Source: JSC-12 sp033764965 (lineage in GTDB: Bacteria > Cyanobacteriota > Cyanobacteriia > Leptolyngbyales > Leptolyngbyaceae). From it: a stretch of 6,034 bases of DNA. Made by a program: the position numbers and the translations under genes. The DNA lies in the NCBI GenBank assembly GCA_033764965.1, contig JANRIN010000150.1:1-6034 (forward strand), read 5' to 3'. Shown piece after piece: positions 1 through 4,559 of this stretch. Below the pieces are notes generated by a model. It had not been told where the DNA came from. It ran no database searches and saw nothing but the letters and a program-made list of their open reading frames with translations. Position 1 is the first letter of the stretch. Each line of letters starts with the position of its first letter.

Positions 1-2
1 CC

Positions 3-2390
3 CTTCCCTCCCCTTCTCCCCCACCCCCCGCACCGGAAAACTCCACTGCCGACGACTACTTCCAGCAGGGCAACGAGCATTATTCCGCTGGCAACTTTGC
101 AGCCGCGATCACCAGCTACGATTACGCACTCCAACTCAAACCCGACAAGCATGAAGCTTGGAACAATCGCGGCAGTGCATTGGGCAGTTTAGGGCAACAT
201 GAGCTTGCGATCGCCAGCTACGATCACGCACTCCAGATCAAACCTGACTACCATTTCGCTTTGTCTGGGCGCGGCGTTGCATTGGACAACTTAGGGCAAC
301 ATGAGGCAGCGATCGCTAGCTATGATCAGGTACTCCAAATCAAACCCGACAACCATGAAGCTTGGAACAATCGCGGCGTTGCATTGAACAACTTAGGGCA
401 ACATGAGGCAGCGATCGCCAGTTACGATCAAGCACTCCAAATCAAACCTGACGACCATGTAGCCTGGTTCGGTCGCGGCATTGCATTGGACAAATTAGGG
501 CAATATGAGGCAGCGATCGCCAGCTACGACAAGGCACTCCAGATCAAACCCGACTTCCATACAGCCTGGTTCAATCGAGCAGCAGCCTTTTGTGGGTGGA
601 GTCAGATACGCCACTTGACTCCATCGTTACTGTCTACACTGGAGTTCTCATCGATTTCTACATCTCCTAACTCTGTTCAACAAAATATTCATCCTCACAT
701 TACAGCGTTACAAGCAGCACTGCCCCACCTCGCCCCGCAAACCTATGGACTGGGATATATCCTGGAAGCTCTGGGGGATGCTTATCGTAAACATGCTGGA
801 GAAGATCCCAAACAAAATTGGCGAGAAGCCTACCGCAGCTACACCAAAGCACTCATCTGTTTGACGGAAGCCGAGTATCCCAGGGAGCGGCTCAAGGTGT
901 TACAGAAGCTGATCCAAATTTGTATGGCGTTGGATGACTTAAAAGATGGGATTGTGGATAGCCTCCAGCGGCAGGGGGCAGCCTTACGGGAACAGCTTCG
1001 CACCACGTTGCCAGAGCTAGAGCAAGCCCAATTCTTGCAGCAATACGCCAGCTTTGGGCAAACGACAGTGGATTTGCTGGTGCGACAAGGCCATGGGACT
1101 GGAGCATTAGAAACCGCAGAAGCCGACAAAAACGCCCTCATGTCCTGGCTGGTGACGGCTCATACCCAGGCGGATGCCGTGCCCCAGCTTGCCTACGCTG
1201 CCATGCGTCGCCTGTTGCAGCCTCACCGAGCCATTGTCTATTGGCACCTAAGCGCCGAAGCCCTTACCACCTTCATCCTCCATCCCGACCACACCGAACC
1301 GATTCCCCTGATCCAGCCCACCGCAACAGCCGCCCTTCAACAACGCGACCAGTTAACGCAACTGCTAACAACCTGGAACCGTACCTATGCGGAGTTCGTG
1401 CCCAAAAAAGATGGGCGTAGCAGCAATCCCACCTGGCGCGAAACGACCCTGCCTGCCACCCTCTCGGCTCTGGCTGATCTGCTGCAAATTGACCTGATCC
1501 AATCCCACTTGCAGTCTTCCTTGAATGACCCCATCACCGAGTTGATTCTGGTGCCCCATCGGGAGTTGCATCGCCTGCCCCTGGAAGCCCTATTCCCGCA
1601 AGCCTGTACTCGTTTACCCAGCCTGCAAGTGGGACTCGATCTGTCCCCTGCCCCCCGGCTGGATCTGGCAACCGTCCCCAGCCTCAGCATCGAAGCGCCG
1701 ACCCACACGGGCACCGACCCGCTTTACCATGCCTCCGTGGAATCCCATCTGTTGCAAGAGGTCTTACCCCAAACCACCCTGATTCCCAGTCGTCAGGCGC
1801 AAGCCGCAACTGTCCTGGCACAGTTACAAAATCCGACGTTTCAAATTCTGCATTTTAACGGTCATGCCCGCCACGACTTTGATCAGCCCCATCGCTCTGC
1901 CCTGGGGCTGACGGGCGACGATACCCTGACTGCCAGGGAAATTGTGGATTTGGATTTGGCTCACTTCCAGTTAGTCACCCTGGCAAGTTGCGAAACCGCG
2001 ATCGCCGGCGACATGACGATCGCCAGTGAAGCAGTGAGCCTGACCACGGCACTCCTGGCAAGCCGGATTCCGGCGATCGTCAGTACCCTCTGGAGTGTAG
2101 AATCTGCTGCCAGTGCTTTGTTTATGCTGACTTTCTATCAACACCTGGCAGACTCCATGCCGATTTCCCAAGCCTTCCACACCACCCAGGAGTGGTTGCG
2201 TCGGGTGTCGGTAGCTGACCTGCAACTCCGGGCGCAAACCTTGCTGCAAAGTCGTCCACCCAGAGCCGTACAGGAATTTCTGGAGACATGGCAAACCGAA
2301 CTGAGTACAATGAAGCCAGAAGCCACCCCCTACCAGGAGCCTTACTACTGGGCGGCATTTACTCTCACGGGGGTTCCCGATGCCACTTAA
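3..2390 (+). CDS. TPR-CHAT caspase-like cysteine protease, 5'-truncated by the window edge
   Basis: The frame is open from the left edge, so the true start lies upstream; 795 residues are visible. Order of parts: a Pro/Ser-rich linker (residues 1-14), five 34-residue TPR units (about 15-184) with the start of a sixth, a helical TPR-like middle (about 225-385) ending in an AEADKNALMSWLV stretch usual in cyanobacterial members, and a C-terminal CHAT domain (about 400-792). The catalytic pair of the caspase-like fold is intact: His621 in FNGHARHDF (codon 1863-1865) and Cys663 in LASCETA (codon 1989-1991), followed by the family's STLWSVES segment. CHAT proteins are caspase-related cysteine proteases; TPRs usually bind a regulator or substrate, so this is probably a soluble, triggered protease. 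The substrate is unknown. The proline linker at the edge suggests another N-terminal domain upstream. The stop codon lies inside the next gene, implying co-translation. The family call is firm; the biological role is not. Confidence 0.95.
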   Translation, partial: LPSPSPPPPAPENSTADDYFQQGNEHYSAGNFAAAITSYDYALQLKPDKHEAWNNRGSALGSLGQHELAIASYDHALQIKPDYHFALSGRGVALDNLGQHEAAIASYDQVLQIKPDNHEAWNNRGVALNNLGQHEAAIASYDQALQIKPDDHVAWFGRGIALDKLGQYEAAIASYDKALQIKPDFHTAWFNRAAAFCGWSQIRHLTPSLLSTLEFSSISTSPNSVQQNIHPHITALQAALPHLAPQTYGLGYILEALGDAYRKHAGEDPKQNWREAYRSYTKALICLTEAEYPRERLKVLQKLIQICMALDDLKDGIVDSLQRQGAALREQLRTTLPELEQAQFLQQYASFGQTTVDLLVRQGHGTGALETAEADKNALMSWLVTAHTQADAVPQLAYAAMRRLLQPHRAIVYWHLSAEALTTFILHPDHTEPIPLIQPTATAALQQRDQLTQLLTTWNRTYAEFVPKKDGRSSNPTWRETTLPATLSALADLLQIDLIQSHLQSSLNDPITELILVPHRELHRLPLEALFPQACTRLPSLQVGLDLSPAPRLDLATVPSLSIEAPTHTGTDPLYHASVESHLLQEVLPQTTLIPSRQAQAATVLAQLQNPTFQILHFNGHARHDFDQPHRSALGLTGDDTLTAREIVDLDLAHFQLVTLASCETAIAGDMTIASEAVSLTTALLASRIPAIVSTLWSVESAASALFMLTFYQHLADSMPISQAFHTTQEWLRRVSVADLQLRAQTLLQSRPPRAVQEFLETWQTELSTMKPEATPYQEPYYWAAFTLTGVPDAT
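45..554 (+). repeat. Five tandem 102-bp TPR-encoding units
   Basis: Units lie at 45-146, 147-248, 249-350, 351-452 and 453-554, each coding for 34 residues ending in LQ(I/L)KPD, with a partial sixth unit from 555. Four units carry a perfect GCGATCGC octamer at 207, 309, 411 and 513, exactly 102 bp apart, and the first unit has a one-mismatch copy (GCGATCAC) at 105. Units 2 and 4 share the AWNNRG version of helix A, while units 3 and 5 share GRG followed by ALD. This hints at expansion in 204-bp pairs. Similarity at the DNA level is high, so unit number may vary between strains. Confidence 0.93.
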
Positions 2391-3138
2391 CCCACTGGAT
2401 GAGCTAACCCTCAATGCTTACCTGGCAGCTCTGCCGAAACTGACAGAGCCACTGCCGCCTGTTCTGCAGCACCAGTTAAGCGCGATCGCTCCTCGGCTGC
2501 TGCAAGACCCCACAACTGAAGTTATTGACACTCTACGGGATTTAATTGGACAACATCCATTGCTGAACGCTCTCTACCAAGCGGAACGTCTCGCCTTACA
2601 GTCGCCTGAGGGGCAACGCAACAAGTTTTTAACATCAGTAACGGCTAACCCGATCCAATCTAATGTCGATCAAGCTAGCCATCCTTTGCCAGAAGTTGCA
2701 AGTTCAGGAGAAAAATCAATTACTCCGTCTGGCTCTCTCTCTGAGAATAGTTCTCACGGGACGTTTACTCATGCTGTGGTGCCGGATTTAACTTCCACGA
2801 ATGGGCATGACTCAGCAAAAAACGGACATTCAGAAGGGGAAGCCGAATCCGTAGATCAGCCCAGGAGATTGGCTGACCCAAGCGGATCTGCCCCGCCACT
2901 GGTACAGCGGTTTGTCTTGCGCGATCGCCCCACCGAAGTTGAACGGCAGTACTACAAGAAATACATTTCTGAACTTCAGCGACTCAACCCCAACTGGCAA
3001 ATTCTTCTCGATCAGCCAAAACCTGATGAATCGGCTGCTTATGTTGCCATTTATCAGGATGCAGAGACTTCGGCACGCTACAAAACCTATTTAGCAACTC
3101 GCTGTATTGAAGATATGCTTATCGGCTTCCATCTGTAG
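2380..3138 (+). CDS. Hypothetical protein, two small domains around a disordered linker; CHAT partner candidate
   Basis: I do not recognise this 252-residue protein. The N-terminal part (about 5-82) is mostly helical and leucine-rich. Residues about 85-172 form a Ser/Gly/Asn/Pro-rich, probably disordered linker. The C-terminal part (about 175-252) is a compact mixed-charge segment with aromatic residues (VERQYYKKYISELQRLNPNW). There is no signal peptide or membrane segment, so it is probably cytoplasmic. The ATG lies inside the end of the protease gene with an 11-bp overlap, and GGGGG at 2369-2373 sits 6 bp upstream as a possible ribosome site. This tight coupling suggests it works with the protease as adaptor, regulator or substrate. 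The domain-linker-domain shape would suit an adaptor or a protein cleaved in its linker, but no motif proves either. The DNA encoding the linker looks more A+T-rich than the protease gene. Confidence 0.85.
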   Translation: MPLNPLDELTLNAYLAALPKLTEPLPPVLQHQLSAIAPRLLQDPTTEVIDTLRDLIGQHPLLNALYQAERLALQSPEGQRNKFLTSVTANPIQSNVDQASHPLPEVASSGEKSITPSGSLSENSSHGTFTHAVVPDLTSTNGHDSAKNGHSEGEAESVDQPRRLADPSGSAPPLVQRFVLRDRPTEVERQYYKKYISELQRLNPNWQILLDQPKPDESAAYVAIYQDAETSARYKTYLATRCIEDMLIGFHL

Positions 3139-3218
3139 CAAAATAGCTAGGGCGATTGCTCCTGAAATTTACAAAATCTCGTCTTGCCTCTACTGACATC
3201 TCTAGTAACTGCTCCAGC

Positions 3219-3779
3219 ATGACTGATCCAGTGCCGCCATCCAATCCACCTGATCCAGTTCCCCCCGCTAATCCACCCAGCACACCTGAAACTGCAATTC
3301 CTACCTACCTGGTGCAACCACCCTCTAACCAATCGGCTTTGGGTGAGTCAGACATTACGCTACTCGCGTATGCCATTCGGAGCAAAATTGAGTCTGGGGA
3401 TTTGTCTGTTGTCGAAGCACTGGTTGACCAACGCCTGAAACAAGTTGAGCACCAGCAATGGGTTGAGCGAGAAACCATGCGCTTGCAGGCATTAGAACTT
3501 ACCAATCGCCAGGTGATTGCTGAACGTCAGGAGAATCGCAAAGACCGAGCAAATATCGCCACAAAAAATAATCTGCGAATCATTGTTGCAGCGTTTATGG
3601 CAACGTTTATTTCCGCCCTTGGCTACGGGGTAATTGCTAACAAAGATACAACTCCTCTTGCGAACACCATTTTTGCAGGTGCAATGGGGCTGTTGGGTGG
3701 CGGGGGTGGTGCGGTCATCCTGGGCAGAAAATCTGAAGGCGATCGCCATGAGCAGCCTGCTGTTAAGAATGAACCATGA
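3219..3779 (+). CDS. Small membrane protein: Pro-rich N-terminus, helical stalk, two C-terminal TM segments
   Basis: This 186-residue protein is not recognised by family. Residues 1-36 are proline-rich, with a tandem DPVPP(S/A)NPP repeat. Residues about 45-115 form a charged, Gln/Glu/Arg-rich helix likely to be a coiled coil (KQVEHQQWVERETMRLQ). Two hydrophobic segments follow at about 120-140 and 147-169, separated by a short NKDTTP turn; the second contains a run of five glycines. A basic stretch (RKDRANIATKNN) before the first segment predicts a cytoplasmic N-terminus and a hairpin insertion. The ATG at 3219 is preferred; an in-frame TTG at 3156 would add 21 residues of unremarkable sequence. 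Neither start has a good Shine-Dalgarno. It lies about 80 bp after the 252-residue gene on the same strand. A membrane effector or anchor for the upstream CHAT protease is possible but inferred from position only. Confidence 0.82.
   Translation: MTDPVPPSNPPDPVPPANPPSTPETAIPTYLVQPPSNQSALGESDITLLAYAIRSKIESGDLSVVEALVDQRLKQVEHQQWVERETMRLQALELTNRQVIAERQENRKDRANIATKNNLRIIVAAFMATFISALGYGVIANKDTTPLANTIFAGAMGLLGGGGGAVILGRKSEGDRHEQPAVKNEP
3225..3278 (+). repeat. 27-bp tandem duplication encoding DPVPP(S/A)NPP twice
   Basis: Two adjacent 9-codon copies, 3225-3251 and 3252-3278, encode DPVPPSNPP and DPVPPANPP at residues 3-20 of the membrane protein. The codons differ at several third positions, so the duplication is not brand new. 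The repeat extends a proline-rich, probably unstructured tail. Confidence 0.85.
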
Positions 3780-3840
3780 GTCACAAATTCATCTGTTTTG
3801 TTCGATAAAGGCTTTAGTCTGGAGTGGCGATCCTGTAGCA

Positions 3841-3871
3841 TTCACTTAAGAAGTGCAAACTTCTGTATCTT
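3841..3871 (+). promoter_or_regulatory. Possible promoter/operator with a hairpin, upstream of the bactofilin operon
   Basis: The 114-bp gap 3780-3893 is the longest non-coding stretch in the window. It contains a perfect 6-bp inverted repeat, AGAAGT (3849-3854) and ACTTCT (3859-3864), around a GCAA loop. A weak -35-like TTCACT (3841-3846) and -10-like TATCTT (3866-3871) flank it with a long 19-bp spacer, each matching 4 of 6 consensus bases. The arrangement could be a promoter with an internal operator, or a short 5'-leader hairpin in RNA. No T-run follows, so it is not a classic terminator. This is a weak call. Confidence 0.22.
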
Positions 3872-3881
3872 GTCTGCACAG

Positions 3882-3887
3882 AAAGGG
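3882..3887 (+). promoter_or_regulatory. Ribosome binding site fixing the start of the 74-residue protein
   Basis: AAAGGG lies 6 bp upstream of the ATG at 3894. It favours this start over the in-frame TTG at 3798, which would add 32 residues lacking any recognisable feature. Confidence 0.6.
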
Positions 3888-3893
3888 TTACTC

Positions 3894-4118
3894 ATGGGGC
3901 AGCGCATTCCTGAGACGTATACCGTGTTCATTGCCCGGACTGGCAAGGAACCCAAGGTCTTTTTAGTATCACCGATCGCCCTTTGGATCCCTGTAGCATC
4001 GCTGGTGACATTGATCCTGGTGTCATTTCTTCTCGGATGGTTCCTGGGACAATCATCGACAAAACGTAGTAGTTTACAAATGCCGTTCGTTCAGTCGAAC
4101 AATATTCAATCCACTTGA
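3894..4118 (+). CDS. Small single-pass membrane protein, candidate bactofilin anchor
   Basis: This 74-residue protein has a short N-terminal tail (residues 1-28, ETYTVFIARTGKEPKVFLVS), one strong membrane helix (about 29-51, ending GWFLG) and a short polar C-terminal tail. The tail pattern, a hydrophobic TVFI strand followed by a TGK turn and KVFLVSP just before the membrane helix, resembles the N-terminus of M23 peptidases encoded beside bactofilins in other bacteria, where that cytoplasmic tail contacts the bactofilin. Here no peptidase domain follows. The gene ends 32 bp before a bactofilin start, so a role as bactofilin membrane receptor or anchor is a reasonable inference. Seen: the tail, the helix and the neighbour. 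Inferred: the function. The likeness to the peptidase tail is from memory of the family, not from an alignment. Confidence 0.75.
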   Translation: MGQRIPETYTVFIARTGKEPKVFLVSPIALWIPVASLVTLILVSFLLGWFLGQSSTKRSSLQMPFVQSNNIQST

Positions 4119-4140
4119 CTCAACAGTTTGGGATTAGCCT

Positions 4141-4145
4141 GGAGA
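4141..4145 (+). promoter_or_regulatory. Ribosome binding site fixing the bactofilin start
   Basis: GGAGA lies 5 bp before the ATG at 4151. It favours this start over the in-frame TTG at 4115, which overlaps the stop of the preceding gene and would add 12 residues that do not look like a bactofilin N-terminus. Confidence 0.65.
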
Positions 4146-4150
4146 ATGTC

Positions 4151-4552
4151 ATGTTTAGCAAAAGTAAACCTGTCGGCTCACTCACCTATCTTGCTGCTAA
4201 TAGCGAGTTTCACGGCAATATGCACGTTGAAGGGAATTTGAGGGTTGATGGGGTTGTGCATGGAACCGTGGAAGTGCGGGGAGACATGGAGATTTCTGCC
4301 AATGGATTGGTGGAAGGACCGGAAGTGCGGGCGCGGAATTTGCTGGTACATGGGGTGATCAAGGCGCGGGTTGTGGCAGAAGGACGGCTGACCCTGAGCC
4401 GGACTGCACGGTTGGAGGGGGATGTGGTGGCAAATGCCCTGGATATTGAAGCGGGAGCATTTTATGTGGGCTACATTGAGGCGGGGGATGCCAAGGTGCT
4501 ACCAGGAGTTCCACCTAGAGCAGAACTGATGGCAAGCCGCGACGAATTATAG
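4151..4552 (+). CDS. Bactofilin (polymer-forming cytoskeletal protein)
   Basis: This 133-residue protein starts MFSKSKPVGSLTYLAANSEF and moves straight into the bactofilin core, a right-handed beta-helix built from short repeats of the type GNLRVDGVVHGTVEVRG. The core spans about residues 15-120 with regular glycines after turns (HGNMHVEGNL, VEGPEVRARN, LEGDVVANAL), and a short Pro-containing tail follows (LPGVPPRAEL). Bactofilins polymerise without nucleotide into filaments, usually at the inner face of the cytoplasmic membrane, and help position cell-wall or envelope enzymes. The length is typical of the family. The short N-terminal tail, which in some bactofilins mediates membrane binding, is only moderately hydrophobic here. 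That fits a separate anchor such as the membrane protein encoded just upstream. The next gene begins 7 bp after the stop, so the genes are probably co-transcribed. Confidence 0.95.
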   Translation: MFSKSKPVGSLTYLAANSEFHGNMHVEGNLRVDGVVHGTVEVRGDMEISANGLVEGPEVRARNLLVHGVIKARVVAEGRLTLSRTARLEGDVVANALDIEAGAFYVGYIEAGDAKVLPGVPPRAELMASRDEL

Positions 4553-4559
4553 TCGGGCT

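Noticed and set aside
180..182. TTG at 180 as the start of the TPR-CHAT gene
   Set aside because: The same frame is open to the left edge and encodes a full TPR unit and a linker upstream, so translation begins outside the window.
1..2390. Type III-E CRISPR Craspase component
   Set aside because: No gRAMP gene, repeats or spacers are visible; TPR-CHAT proteins are common in cyanobacteria without CRISPR.
1971..2414. A 147-codon - strand frame opposite the CHAT catalytic region
   Set aside because: The + strand there encodes the conserved CHAT core; the antisense translation shows no domain or sensible composition.
3156..3158. TTG start for the two-TM membrane protein
   Set aside because: It adds 21 residues without features; the ATG at 3219 directly begins the proline-rich repeat. 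Not fully excluded, since TAGGG lies just before the TTG.
3134..3166. Possible terminator after the 252-residue gene
   Set aside because: Only 4-bp imperfect stems (TAGC/GCTA, AGGG/TCCT) can be drawn and no T-run follows.
3219..3779. Gasdermin-like substrate of the CHAT protease
   Set aside because: The protein is too short and its two C-terminal hydrophobic helices do not resemble the beta-rich gasdermin fold.
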